46,666 nt of DNA. It comes from DATKUC01 sp964553615 (GTDB lineage: Bacteria > Spirochaetota > Spirochaetia > DSM-27196 > DATKUC01). The stretch covers positions 1 through 46,666 of the forward strand of contig CAZKMA010000037.1 in assembly GCA_964553615.1 (NCBI GenBank). The letters are read 5' to 3'. Below the pieces are notes generated by a model. That model was not told the origin of the DNA. It worked only from the letters and a program-made list of their open reading frames with translations, and did no database searches. This document shows positions 32,047 through 41,759 of this stretch, in pieces. Position numbers and translations under genes: made by a program. Each line of letters opens with the position of its first letter. Within the stretch, counting starts at the first letter, position 1.

Positions 32047-34372
32047 GCAATTCAGCGAAGTAACCAGGAGCAGACCAAAGATAGACGGAAAGGGGTTGGT
32101 AACCGGCCGCCCTGCATACACCGATGACCTTGCCCCAAGAGATGCTCTCGTAGTCCGGATTATTCGCAGCCCGCACGCCCACGCAAGAATCGCCTCAATC
32201 GACACCTCCGCCGCGCTCCGGTTACCCGGCGTAGCGTGCGTGCTGACGCACAGGGACATACAGCGCGTCCCCTATACGCGTGCCGGCCAGGGACATCCCG
32301 AACCGAGCCCGCATGACAAGTTCATTCTTGACGAGTACGTCAGATACGTTGGCGATGAGGTCGCGATCGTTGCCGCGGCGGACGAGAACACCGCAGCGAA
32401 GGCGGCCTCTTTGGTGAACGTGGAATACGAGGTTCTCCCTGCGGTGCTCGATTTTGAACAGGCCATCGACAATCCGGTGGTCATTCATCCTGAACCGGAA
32501 ATCCACGACATGTTTCCGATCGGTTTTGAGCCGAAACGCAACATCGCGGCGGCGTACTCAATGGAAATCGGTAGTGTCGAGAAAACACTGAAAGAGAGCG
32601 ACGTCTCCATTTCCTGCACCTACCATACGCAGGCGCAGGCTCATGTGGCGCTGGAAACCCATACGGCATACACCTACCTCGATCTGCATGGAAGGCTCAA
32701 TGTTGTCACATCCACACAGAATCCGTTCCATACTCGCCGGCTCCTGGGACAGGCGCTTTCCATGCCGCTCCGGAATATCCGCGTACAGAAACCGCGCATT
32801 GGCGGCGGATTCGGGGCAAAACAGCACGTCCATGTTGAGCCGTATGCTGCCCTGGTAACGCTGCTGACCGGCAAGCCGGCCAAGGTGGTAATGACCCGCA
32901 GAGAGGTGTTCGAGGCGTCCTTCGCGCGCCACCAGATGCGACTCGACATTCGGATCGGGGCGCACAGGGACGGCCGCATCCGTGCAATCGATATGCAGGT
33001 CCTCTCCAACACCGGAGCCTATGGTGAACATGCGCTTACCGTCTTCATGGTTGGTGGATCAAAGACCCTCCCGCTGTACAACAAGGTCGAGTCGGTCCGT
33101 TTCGGCGGCCATATTGTTTACACCAACAAGATTCCGGCGGGCGCCTTCCGCGGCTACGGCGCAATTCAGGGGAACTTTGCCCTCGAATCGGCCATTGATG
33201 AGCTGGCACACAAGCTCGGAATGGATCCGATCGAGCTCCGAAAGATAAACATGATATCCGAGGGCGAGACAAGCGAAATCTTCAAGATCATGGGTGAAGG
33301 CGGCGAAGGCGTGGAGATGGTCGTGGAGAGCTGCAAGCTCGACTACTGCGTACAGCGTGGCAGCGAACTTATCAAGTGGGATCCGTCCCGGCTTGCGTAC
33401 GAGGTTGCGCCCGGAAGAATTCGGGCAAAAGGCATGGCCATTGCCATGCAGGGTTCGGGAATTCCTCTCATCGATATGGGTTCGGCAAACCTCGAATTGC
33501 AGGATGATGGATTCTTCAAACTCCACATCGGTGCCACGGATCTGGGAACAGGAAGTGACACCATTCTCGCACAGATCGCGGCAGAGGAACTGGGTGTCGA
33601 AAGCGAGAGCATCGTCGTGTACGCATCGGATACCGATCATACTCCATACGATGTGGGAGCCTATGCGTCGAGCACCACCTACGTTACGGGCAATGCAGTC
33701 ATTCGGGCCGCACAGAATATGAAACAGGCCCTCCGCGATGCGGTCGCCGACAAGTTCGATATCTCCCCGGACGAGGTCGAGTTCGACGGGAAGGCGTTCA
33801 GGACCTCGGGTGGAAAGGCGCTTGTCGGACTGAAGGAATTCAGCTTCGACACTCTCTACCACAACGGCGCAAAGATGAAGACCATTGTCTCCTCCGGCTC
33901 CTTTTCCGGAGAAAAGTCACCGCCGCCGTATATGGCCGGATTCGTCGAAATAGAAGTCGATACGGACACCGGGAAGGTCGACGTCCTCGACTATGTCGGC
34001 GTGGTGGACTGCGGAACTCCGATCAACACGAACCTGGCCCGGATTCAGGTAGAGGGCGGCCTTCTGCAGGGGATCGGCATGGCGCTGTTCGAGGATGTCC
34101 AATACACGGAATCCGGACGGATGCTGACGAAGAACATGATGCAGTACAAGATTCCATCCCGCGAGGATGTGGGAAAGCTTACTGTCGAGCTCGCTGAAAG
34201 TTATGAGCCTTCCGGCCCCTTCGGGGCAAAATCGGTGGGCGAGATAGGGATCGACACCCCGCTCGCGGCAATCGCCAATGCTGTCTTTAACGCAACAGGT
34301 GCTCGCATCCGCGAATTGCCGCTCACCCCGCCCCGTGTCCTTGCTGCAATACAGGCCATGCGGCAGAAGTAA
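32039..34372 (+). CDS. molybdenum hydroxylase, Mo-cofactor catalytic subunit (XdhA/CoxL-like)
   Basis: This 777-residue catalytic subunit binds the molybdopterin cofactor at GGGFGAK (255-261). FRGYGAIQGNFALESAIDELA near 360-380 is the second cofactor loop. The catalytic Glu735 is in PFGAKSVGEIG near the C-terminus. It lacks the AYRCSFR active-site loop of CO dehydrogenases as far as I can see, so a xanthine, nicotinate or aldehyde-type substrate is more likely than CO; the exact substrate is open. It overlaps the Fe-S gene by 8 bp. Mo-cofactor maturation genes (XdhC, MocA) are not in the window. The M1 peptidase gene follows 27 bp later. Confidence 0.93.
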   Translation: MHRQFSEVTRSRPKIDGKGLVTGRPAYTDDLAPRDALVVRIIRSPHAHARIASIDTSAALRLPGVACVLTHRDIQRVPYTRAGQGHPEPSPHDKFILDEYVRYVGDEVAIVAAADENTAAKAASLVNVEYEVLPAVLDFEQAIDNPVVIHPEPEIHDMFPIGFEPKRNIAAAYSMEIGSVEKTLKESDVSISCTYHTQAQAHVALETHTAYTYLDLHGRLNVVTSTQNPFHTRRLLGQALSMPLRNIRVQKPRIGGGFGAKQHVHVEPYAALVTLLTGKPAKVVMTRREVFEASFARHQMRLDIRIGAHRDGRIRAIDMQVLSNTGAYGEHALTVFMVGGSKTLPLYNKVESVRFGGHIVYTNKIPAGAFRGYGAIQGNFALESAIDELAHKLGMDPIELRKINMISEGETSEIFKIMGEGGEGVEMVVESCKLDYCVQRGSELIKWDPSRLAYEVAPGRIRAKGMAIAMQGSGIPLIDMGSANLELQDDGFFKLHIGATDLGTGSDTILAQIAAEELGVESESIVVYASDTDHTPYDVGAYASSTTYVTGNAVIRAAQNMKQALRDAVADKFDISPDEVEFDGKAFRTSGGKALVGLKEFSFDTLYHNGAKMKTIVSSGSFSGEKSPPPYMAGFVEIEVDTDTGKVDVLDYVGVVDCGTPINTNLARIQVEGGLLQGIGMALFEDVQYTESGRMLTKNMMQYKIPSREDVGKLTVELAESYEPSGPFGAKSVGEIGIDTPLAAIANAVFNATGARIRELPLTPPRVLAAIQAMRQK

Positions 34373-34399
34373 GGGACGGACGACCCAAAGGAGATCCTC

Positions 34400-36976
34400 A
34401 TGCCAGATGGTGCGATGAGCCAATATCGGCTCGGACGGTCGGTTACCCCCAACCGATATGAGCTGACATTGGCTCCCAACCTGATCGATGCGCGGTTCGA
34501 TGGAACAGAAGAAATCGTAATCGACGTTCACGAAGAGATCGACCGCATTGTCCTGAACGCTATCGAGCTTGAAATACGGTCCTGCTGGCTCGTCGATGCA
34601 TCCGGACGGCGCATGGAACCGACATCGATGGAGACGGACGAGGCAACCGAGCGGATTACCCTCCTGCTTCCAGGGGTAGTTGCCGCAGGGCCCTTCAGAC
34701 TCCATTTCGAGTTCTCCGGTATCCTGAACGACAAACTCCGAGGCTTCTATCGTTCCCGATATTCCGATTCTGCCGGGAAGGAACACACCATCGCCGCAAC
34801 ACAGTTCGAATCTACCGATGCGCGGCGAGCATTTCCCTGTTTCGACGAGCCCGACCTGAAGGCTGTTTTTTCGGTTACACTGAAAGTGGATCAGGATCTG
34901 CTTGCAGTCTCCAATAGCCCGATCGTATCCGAACGCGTGGACTCCGCCGGAATCCGCACGCTCACCTTTGCGGACACGATCAGGATGTCGACCTACCTCG
35001 TGGCGTTCGTCATCGGGCCGCTCGAAGCGACGAATCCAATCAATGCGGGCGGTGTGCCGCTTCGCGTTATCCATCCGTTCGGACAGGGGCATCTCACAGA
35101 GTATGCGCTCGATGTCGCCCGGTTTTCTCTGGAGTATTTCGCGGAATACTACAGCATCCCCTATCCCGGTCAGAAGATGGATCTTGTAGCACTTCCGGAT
35201 TTTGCAATGGGCGCAATGGAGAACTTCGGGTGCATCACGTTTCGCGAGACATTGCTGCTCGTGGACCCCGATACGGTTACCCAGGGAGAGCTGCGGAGCG
35301 TAGCCATGGTCATTGCGCACGAGCTTGCACATATGTGGTTCGGAGATCTGGTAACCATGAGATGGTGGAACGGCATCTGGCTGAACGAGGCGTTCGCGAC
35401 CTTCATGGAACTTGCCGCCGTGGATGCCTACCGGCCGGATTGGCAAACGTGGGTTCACTTCTCACTCTCCCGATCCGCCGCCTTCCAGGTGGACGCCCTG
35501 GACAGCACCCGTTCAATCGAATACCCGGTTGAATCGCCGGACGATGCCGAGGGAATGTTCGACGTTCTCACCTACCAGAAGGGCGCGTCGGTGCTGCGGA
35601 TGCTCGAACAGTATCTCGGAGTCGACCAGTTCCGTCGCGGCATTCGCGCCTATCTCAAGAAGCACAGCTACGACAATACTGAGACCGCGGATCTCTGGTC
35701 CAGCCTGGAGGAAGCCAGCTCGCAGCCGGTTGAACGTATCATGGCGTCCTGGGTGTTCCAGAAGGGCTTCCCGCAGGTCCGGATCGAGACCACCGGGGAT
35801 CGAAATACACTTCGAGTTGCGCAGGAACGGTTTCGCTTAAGCCCGGAGAGAAAAGCCGAAGTCCAGCGGTGGGCGGTACCGATGGTCCTTCGGATCGGCT
35901 TCGACGGCGGCGAATCGGTCCTTCATCCCGTGCTTCTGGAAAACGACACTCTGTCCATCCCGCTGGAGAACGCGCCTGTTTACGTTGTCGGAAACGTTGA
36001 AGCGAACGGCTTCTACCGCGTATCGTACGACGAAGGACTTCTCAGCCCGTTGACCTCTCGACCACTGGAACTGCTCAATCCAATTGAACGGTTCACTCTT
36101 CTCGATGATGCGTGGAGCCAGGTGCTGTCAGGCAGGATGGAGGCGGCGTCTTTCATCGAAATCTCGCGTGCATTCTCCCCCGAGCGGGATATCAATGTCT
36201 GGCGCATCCTTTCCGGACGGCTGTCCCAGCTTACCCGGATAGTTCAGGCACCCGGCCTGCAGAAACTGCAAGAGGAAATATCGAAAATTGTCGGAGCTGC
36301 ATTCGAATCCGTTGGATGGGAGCCTCCGAGCTCCGAGCCGGAACAGTCGAAGGAACTTCGAGGCCTGCTGGTAGAAACTCTCTGCATCTCGTGCGCAGAT
36401 GAATCTGCGCTTGCCCGAACACGCGCAATTCATGAGCAGAGCGTCGCCGATGCGTCGTTGGTAGAACCAAATCTTGCTGCCGCGGCCCTCGAAGCGGTAG
36501 CATCCGTCGGCACTGACGCGGACTTTGCGCGTTTTGTGGAGCTCTCCAGGACAGGGAAAACTCCGCAGGAGCGCCTTCGATATCTCTATGCCCTCCCTTC
36601 CTTTCCCGGACCGGAGGAGTTCGGCCGCGCTTTGGAAATGGCAATGAACGGCGAAGTCCGTATCCAGAACAGAGCAGCTTTCCTCGGCGCCTGCCTCCGT
36701 AACCGTTACCACGGGGAGAAGGCATGGATGTTCATCCGGGACAACTGGGAGAGTATCAATTCCACTCTTCCGCCCAACATAATCGTGCGTATGCTCGGCG
36801 GCGTTCGGGCAATTTCACGGCGCGACACCGCTGCTGAAATCTCCGGGTTCTTCGCCGATCACCCGGTTCCGCAGGGGCGGTTGATGCTCGCGCAGCACCT
36901 CGAGCTCATGGGTGTAAACGTAGCTTTCCGTGAACGGGAGACCGAGCGCCTCACCGCCTATCTCCTGCACATTTGA
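34400..36976 (+). CDS. M1-family zinc aminopeptidase
   Basis: This 858-residue peptidase removes N-terminal residues from peptides. The exopeptidase motif GAMENFG is near residue 273. The zinc motif HELAH is 307-311, with Glu308 catalytic and Glu330 as third zinc ligand (LNEAFA). The C-terminal helical ERAP1-like domain is complete. No signal peptide is visible, so it is cytoplasmic. AAAGGAGA precedes ATG 34400. It lies 27 bp after the Mo-hydroxylase operon and is probably co-transcribed, though no functional link is known. Length is typical for PepN/aminopeptidase N-like proteins. Confidence 0.95.
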   Translation: MPDGAMSQYRLGRSVTPNRYELTLAPNLIDARFDGTEEIVIDVHEEIDRIVLNAIELEIRSCWLVDASGRRMEPTSMETDEATERITLLLPGVVAAGPFRLHFEFSGILNDKLRGFYRSRYSDSAGKEHTIAATQFESTDARRAFPCFDEPDLKAVFSVTLKVDQDLLAVSNSPIVSERVDSAGIRTLTFADTIRMSTYLVAFVIGPLEATNPINAGGVPLRVIHPFGQGHLTEYALDVARFSLEYFAEYYSIPYPGQKMDLVALPDFAMGAMENFGCITFRETLLLVDPDTVTQGELRSVAMVIAHELAHMWFGDLVTMRWWNGIWLNEAFATFMELAAVDAYRPDWQTWVHFSLSRSAAFQVDALDSTRSIEYPVESPDDAEGMFDVLTYQKGASVLRMLEQYLGVDQFRRGIRAYLKKHSYDNTETADLWSSLEEASSQPVERIMASWVFQKGFPQVRIETTGDRNTLRVAQERFRLSPERKAEVQRWAVPMVLRIGFDGGESVLHPVLLENDTLSIPLENAPVYVVGNVEANGFYRVSYDEGLLSPLTSRPLELLNPIERFTLLDDAWSQVLSGRMEAASFIEISRAFSPERDINVWRILSGRLSQLTRIVQAPGLQKLQEEISKIVGAAFESVGWEPPSSEPEQSKELRGLLVETLCISCADESALARTRAIHEQSVADASLVEPNLAAAALEAVASVGTDADFARFVELSRTGKTPQERLRYLYALPSFPGPEEFGRALEMAMNGEVRIQNRAAFLGACLRNRYHGEKAWMFIRDNWESINSTLPPNIIVRMLGGVRAISRRDTAAEISGFFADHPVPQGRLMLAQHLELMGVNVAFRERETERLTAYLLHI

Positions 36977-37004
36977 CAGAAGCGCCGTACCGGCACTACC
37001 CGCT

Positions 37005-37104
37005 NNNNNNNNNNNNNNNNNNNNNNNNNNNNNNNNNNNNNNNNNNNNNNNNNNNNNNNNNNNNNNNNNNNNNNNNNNNNNNNNNNNNNNNNNNNNNNNN
37101 NNNN
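37005..37104. other. assembly gap of 100 N at the end of the TauE gene
   Basis: The run is exactly 100 N. It hides the C-terminus and stop of the TauE/SafE gene on the minus strand. The flanks share no identity. Confidence 0.95.
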
Positions 37105-37944
37105 TGTCCAGAACCCGATAAGGAGCCATTTTGCCTGAACGCGATGGAGAAACCGCGGCACAATGCTCGCCGAAACTACCACGCCGAGAGACAGAAAGAG
37201 CACAAAATCCCATCGGATCGAGGCAAATCGAACAACGACCGCAAATGGATTGGCAAAGAGTATTGTAAAAGTGGAGGTGGCCGTGGCAATAGCCGCGGGA
37301 AGCCCGATGAGACCCGTAAGAATAGGAACGTAGATGATCCCGCCGCCGAGTCCAAGCATGGCGCCGAAGAAACCGCCGACAAACGCCACGATCATGCCGG
37401 GGAAGAGTCGGACGCCATAGGCAAACCGTACTCCCCTGCGATCGATAATATCACGCACGAGTCTATTGCGTAACAACCCGCCTTTCTCTGTGTCTCCCAC
37501 GACGGCAGGATCAGACGATTGCGCGGTTTCCGTGCCGTTTTTCCCAGACCTTCGCAGAATCGAAATGACTCTCATTACCGCAATAACCAGCATCGTCCCG
37601 CCGAACAATATCTGGAGAATGTCGATGCGCAGGTGTAGCGATCTGAGCCAGTTGGATACGAATCCACCGGCCAGAGATCCCGGCACGGCGAAGAGCACGA
37701 AAAGAAACCCAACATGGAAGTCGATTCGCCGTTCGCGAATGTAGGCCAGAGTTCCACTCAGAGAAACAAATATGATGACTCCGAGGGAGGTTGCCGTTGC
37801 AACGGAACTCGACATTCCGTAGAGCAGGATGAGCAGGGGAACGGTGATGAGCCCACCGCCAATTCCGAACGTGGGGGAGATTGCACCGACGACTAAGCCG
37901 AGACCGGCAAGTTCGAACGCTCTGAGTAACTCTATATGCAACAT
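37105..37944 (-). CDS. TauE/SafE-family sulfite/anion exporter, C-terminus hidden by gap
   Basis: About 280 residues are visible, with roughly seven membrane segments in the two-repeat layout of this family. FGIGGGLITVPLL near residue 26 and LGLGGGIIYVPIL near 205 are the two symmetrical GGG motifs. Members export sulfite, sulfoacetate or other small anions. The hydrophilic stretch around 130-165 between the repeats is longer than usual. The stop codon is in the N run. GGAG precedes the ATG. A taurine/sulfonate-type importer is encoded 2 kb further along, which is suggestive only. Confidence 0.88.
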
Positions 37945-38019
37945 GGGTTTCTCCGGATTGAGTCTACCGGTCAGCCGAGAACTGTCAAGGCCGTATCTCG
38001 CCGTCGGCCCGACTCAGTA

Positions 38020-39108
38020 TCACCGCGACAATGGCGGAATGGACAGAACAAATTTACCGACGTGCTTTTTTTCAAGAAACTCACGCTGGGCATCGGCAAT
38101 TCGCTCCAGTGGAAATATCTTTGCGACAACAGGTTTCAGCGCGTTCCGCTCAATGAGTGATATGATGGCGGGGAATACCGGCTCCTCCCACGCCGTACAG
38201 CCAATCAGCGTGAGGTCTTTCAGATAGAGATCCCGCATATCGAGCGTCACCAGCGGACCGCCGATGGCCCCCGACGAGACATAACGCCCTCCGCGTTTGA
38301 GGACCTTGAGGAGGCCGCCAAATGCCGGTCCCGCCACATTATCAATTACAACATCAACAACCGACTCGCCGAGGTCGATTTCACTTCCGCGGGCAATGAC
38401 CCGGTCGGCGCCGATTGACCGCACCTGTTCCATCTTCGACGCGCCGGCAACTGCGGTAACAATGGCGCCACGCACTTTCGCAAGTTGCACGACAGCCGAA
38501 CCGACTCCGCCTGATGCACCGGTGACCAGTATGTGCTCGCCCTTTTGCACTTTCGCTCGCTGCAGCATGTTCTCGGCAGTCCCGCACGCGCAGGGGACAG
38601 CGGCGAGTTCAGCGTCGCTCCAGTTACTTTCAACCGGGAAGACCTCCCGTGCCGGAACCTTCACGAACTGAGCAAAAGCGCCGTCGAAATCAGAACCCAT
38701 CCAGATGTGTTCCACTGAGCTAAACCCGTTCGGCCGCATGCATGGGCGCACAAGGACGCGTCGACCAGAAAGGCTTTCGTCCCCGCCCTCAGCAACGGCC
38801 ACAACCCGGCCGCAGCAATCCGTACCCTGGATGAACGGAAAAGGCGTCTCCTCGTTCCATCCTCCGTCGGTTTTCGGGTTCCATTCAGCGTCCGAAATAC
38901 GTGAAGAGTACCAACCCACCCGCGTGTTTATATCCGTGTTGTTCACGCCGGCCGCAAGAACCTGCAGCAAGACCTCTCCTCGGGCAATCTCTGGAACCGG
39001 GACATCACGATACTCCATCCGGTCGTACCCGCCCGCTCCCGTGGTAACAACGGCCTTCATCGTCCTGTTCGAGTCTGAGGTATCAAATCGATCCGGTTTT
39101 CGACCCAT
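38020..39108 (-). CDS. medium-chain dehydrogenase/reductase, zinc-free
   Basis: This 362-residue protein has an N-terminal GroES-like domain (VLAAGVNNTDINTRVGWY) and a Rossmann domain with VTGASGGVGSAVVQLA for NAD(P). FIQGTDCCGRVV replaces the GHE zinc site of alcohol dehydrogenases, so it is a quinone-reductase or crotonyl-CoA-reductase-like member. The start at 39108 is chosen because AGAGG lies six bases upstream; the frame opens 5 codons earlier and another ATG (39060, MKAVVTTG) also fits the family. It is not adjacent to any related pathway gene, so the substrate is unknown. Confidence 0.87.
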   Translation of the reverse strand: MGRKPDRFDTSDSNRTMKAVVTTGAGGYDRMEYRDVPVPEIARGEVLLQVLAAGVNNTDINTRVGWYSSRISDAEWNPKTDGGWNEETPFPFIQGTDCCGRVVAVAEGGDESLSGRRVLVRPCMRPNGFSSVEHIWMGSDFDGAFAQFVKVPAREVFPVESNWSDAELAAVPCACGTAENMLQRAKVQKGEHILVTGASGGVGSAVVQLAKVRGAIVTAVAGASKMEQVRSIGADRVIARGSEIDLGESVVDVVIDNVAGPAFGGLLKVLKRGGRYVSSGAIGGPLVTLDMRDLYLKDLTLIGCTAWEEPVFPAIISLIERNALKPVVAKIFPLERIADAQREFLEKKHVGKFVLSIPPLSR

Positions 39109-39267
39109 TTCAACCTCTGCCATCAGGGCGAACGTTTACCGACAACAGGAAGCGAAAGCGGCCGCAGCGCTCTTCTCTTTCCGTTAATTCGTCCATACGT
39201 CAAACTCCTCCCCGGGAAACCGCACTATGAGGGTTTCACCACTGCGCACTAGTCCTGACTCAGCCGC

Positions 39268-39831
39268 TCAGGATGTCCACTCCGCCGGCCATTCCGTGAG
39301 TCTGCGGACAAAGATCAGCTCGAGTCCATCTTCATCGTCCATCTGCGACCCCGACTCCTGAAATCCAAGAGATGCGGCCATTGCAAGCGACGCGGCATTC
39401 GTGGGTGATATAGAGAGAACGAAACTTCGTTGCCTGTGGGTATTGAAAGCCCACTTCATGAGGGCGATTGCTGCTTCTTTCGCGTATCCGTGCCTGCGGA
39501 ATCGCGGGTCGACCTCGTAGCCCATTTCCACGCCGCCTGCTGCGATGGTCTCCAGATATTCCGGCCCCGGCATGGAGTGAAAACCGACGCGGCCGCATAC
39601 TATCCGGGACGCGCGAATGACGATCGAGTGCATCAGCCAGGGAAGGAGCCGCGGATTCTCCTGCAATTGATGAATGCGCAGCGTGAGCGCGGTCCTATTG
39701 AAGATAACACCTTCGGGGAAGATGCAGCCGGAGAGGGTTTCCGCCCGTTCCAGGTCGCCATCCAGGAGAGCCTGCATCAATTCCAGACTCATCGGTACCA
39801 GTTCCAGCCGTTCAGTTTTCAATACGCGCAA
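39268..39831 (-). CDS. GNAT-family N-acetyltransferase, RimJ/RimL-like
   Basis: This 187-residue protein transfers an acetyl group from acetyl-CoA, the acceptor being unknown. LKTERLELVPMSLE is the usual start of this subgroup. Beta strand 4 and the CoA loop read GGVEMGYEVDPRFRRHGYAKEAA (about residues 100-122), the RxxGYA form of the pyrophosphate-binding motif. SISPTNAASLAMAASLGFQESG is the C-terminal Asn-containing motif. The start appears to be TTG 39831, which suits the domain edge; the first ATG is 13 codons inside. It follows the ABC permease gene after 54 bp and may share its transcript. Confidence 0.82.
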   Translation of the reverse strand: MRVLKTERLELVPMSLELMQALLDGDLERAETLSGCIFPEGVIFNRTALTLRIHQLQENPRLLPWLMHSIVIRASRIVCGRVGFHSMPGPEYLETIAAGGVEMGYEVDPRFRRHGYAKEAAIALMKWAFNTHRQRSFVLSISPTNAASLAMAASLGFQESGSQMDDEDGLELIFVRRLTEWPAEWTS

Positions 39832-39885
39832 TATCTCATCCCCGCCATGGCAGAACGGATGCGCACCGGCAGCACCCGAACGGGC

Positions 39886-40962
39886 CTACGCCCCGGGCAG
39901 ACGCCTGGCATCCTTTGCGGAACGCGCCCGCACCTCCCGTCGCCACGGCATAACAAGTGTTTCGACCCAGCGAAGTCCCCAGGTCAGCAGTACGCCGAGC
40001 ACCATTACCACAACGAGCGCCGCATACATCTTTTCCGGCGAGAGAATCTGCCAGTAGTAGAAGGTGAGGTAACCAACGCCGTGCTGAGCCCGAACGAACT
40101 CCACTGCAATGATGACAATGAGCGCCGTGCCCATAGCAAGGCGCAGCCCGGCGAAGACCACCGGCATTGCCCCCGGAAAGATGACATGGCGGAACATCTG
40201 GAAACCTTTTGCCCCGTAGTTCTTCCCGGCTTCGAGGTAAACCGGATCTATGTCTCTGACTCCCACCATCGTGTTTATCGTGACTACGAAGAACACCGAC
40301 AGGGCGACTACGGCAATCTTAGGTCCCTCACCAAACGGATCCGGGAAGACAAGCATCATGATGGGAAAAATCGCGATCTTGGGCAGGACATAGAACGCCG
40401 AAAGCGTGGCGTCGATCATGCTGCGGATTGTCCGGCTCATTCCCATGGCAACTCCAAGAATAATCCCGGGCAGGACACCTATGATGAAGCCAACGAACAC
40501 CCGCATGAGAGTAACATAGATGTGACTCTCCCCCATCAGCGACCCGACTGTGAGATGGTCCTTTCCTGCGATCGCCTCAGGAAGCAGCCACGGGCGTCCG
40601 AAGAGCGAGGTGTTGCTCGTGGTGTCGAACTTCGTGGCGAGGTCCCAGAGTGCCGAGAGAATACGCGACGGCGGCGGAAACCAGTCTGGATTGAGAATTC
40701 CGCCACGGGAGAGGAGCTCCCAGGAAAGGAGCAACAGGACGGGAAATCCAATGGCGAGAGACCGCTCGTACAGACGCGAACGGCGCACCGAAATCTTTGC
40801 GCCCACTGCCTCCGCAAGAAGGACGAGAAGAACGAAGTCGACAATGGCGGCGGCCCACCACAGTGCGGCCCACGTCCGTGAAAGTGTGACCGCTAGATTC
40901 AGAACTACGAAAACGGCGAGAGGCCGGAGCACGGGTCGAGTCGGAAGTGTCTTGAGGTTCAT
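39886..40962 (-). CDS. ABC transporter permease, nitrate/sulfonate/taurine type
   Basis: This 358-residue protein has about eight membrane segments. The family core (LLLLSWELLSRGGILNPDWFPPPSRI onward) is preceded by about 75 extra residues with two hydrophobic segments, longer than the usual 250-280 residues of SsuC/TauC permeases. The EAA-type loop reads YLEAGKNYGAKGFQMFRHVIFPGAMP. It forms the membrane channel with the ATPase and binding protein encoded upstream. Its ATG overlaps the ATPase stop as ATGA, so translation is coupled. Confidence 0.92.
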   Translation of the reverse strand: MNLKTLPTRPVLRPLAVFVVLNLAVTLSRTWAALWWAAAIVDFVLLVLLAEAVGAKISVRRSRLYERSLAIGFPVLLLLSWELLSRGGILNPDWFPPPSRILSALWDLATKFDTTSNTSLFGRPWLLPEAIAGKDHLTVGSLMGESHIYVTLMRVFVGFIIGVLPGIILGVAMGMSRTIRSMIDATLSAFYVLPKIAIFPIMMLVFPDPFGEGPKIAVVALSVFFVVTINTMVGVRDIDPVYLEAGKNYGAKGFQMFRHVIFPGAMPVVFAGLRLAMGTALIVIIAVEFVRAQHGVGYLTFYYWQILSPEKMYAALVVVMVLGVLLTWGLRWVETLVMPWRREVRARSAKDARRLPGA

Positions 40963-41753
40963 GCTTCCTCCATCGCAGAGCGCACTTCGTCCCTGAGCGC
41001 TTCCCAGATCGCGTAGGATAGCTCGCCGAATTGGGCAGTGCTCGTGTCGTGAAGATCGCGCGGACGCGGGAGCGGCACATCGAAGGTTGCCTTCGTAGTT
41101 CCCGGATGCGCAGTCATAAGGATGACACGGTCGCCAAGAAGGACCGCCTCCTCGATGCTATGGGTGATGTAGACAACGGTCTTCCGCTCGTGCTCCCAGA
41201 GTTGCAGCAGTTCCTCCTGCATGACGGTTCGCGTCTGCGCGTCCAGTGCGCCGAGCGGCTCGTCCATGAGGAGTATCTCCGGATCGTTTGCAAGAGCCCG
41301 TGCTATGCCAACCCTCTGTTTCATTCCACCGGAAAGCTGATGCGGGAAATGATGGGTAAACCTCTTGAGACCGACGCGTTCAATCCAGTTCTCCGCTATT
41401 TCGTAGCGTTCGCGCTTTGCATAACCTCTCATCTCCAGTCCGAACGCGACGTTATCGATGACGGTCTTCCACGGGAAAATCGCGTGGTCCTGGAAGACGA
41501 CATTGGCCAGAGGTCGCGTGGAATCCCCCGACCGTGAGACGTCGATGCTGCCTCCGGTGTGGGGGAGCAGTCCAGCAAGAATCCGGAGAAAAGTCGACTT
41601 GCCGCAGCCGGAAGGGCCGACCACGGCAAGGAATTCTCCCTCTCCAACGTCGAGGGTAACGTCTTTCAGAGCGACAACGGGACCGCGAGCGCTTTCGAAT
41701 ACCTTCTGCAGATTCCTGACCCGAATCTTCGGCTCAGGGTTTGCTCCGTCCAC
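40959..41753 (-). CDS. ABC transporter ATP-binding protein, nitrate/sulfonate/taurine type
   Basis: This 264-residue ATPase has Walker A GPSGCGKST, the signature LSGGMKQRVGIARAL, Walker B ILLMDEPLGALD and the H-loop YITHSIEEA. It powers the importer with the permease behind it. The start is GTG 41753, 6 bp after the stop of the binding-protein gene, with only a weak GAG upstream, so translation is probably coupled. Length and motifs are normal for SsuB/TauB. Confidence 0.95.
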   Translation of the reverse strand: MDGANPEPKIRVRNLQKVFESARGPVVALKDVTLDVGEGEFLAVVGPSGCGKSTFLRILAGLLPHTGGSIDVSRSGDSTRPLANVVFQDHAIFPWKTVIDNVAFGLEMRGYAKRERYEIAENWIERVGLKRFTHHFPHQLSGGMKQRVGIARALANDPEILLMDEPLGALDAQTRTVMQEELLQLWEHERKTVVYITHSIEEAVLLGDRVILMTAHPGTTKATFDVPLPRPRDLHDTSTAQFGELSYAIWEALRDEVRSAMEEA

Positions 41754-41759
41754 CTCAGG

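Noticed and set aside
33917..35458. 513-codon open frame antisense to the Mo-subunit and aminopeptidase genes
   Set aside because: It is the mirror of two certain genes, has biased composition and no recognisable domain; long antisense frames are expected in GC-rich DNA.
39253..39273. Hairpin TCCTGA-N9-TCAGGA as a terminator of the GNAT gene
   Set aside because: The 6-bp stem overlaps the stop codon, the loop is large and no T-run follows.
39430..40881. 483-codon open frame antisense to the GNAT and permease genes
   Set aside because: It is rich in His, Arg and Asn without any domain and spans two well-supported genes on the other strand.
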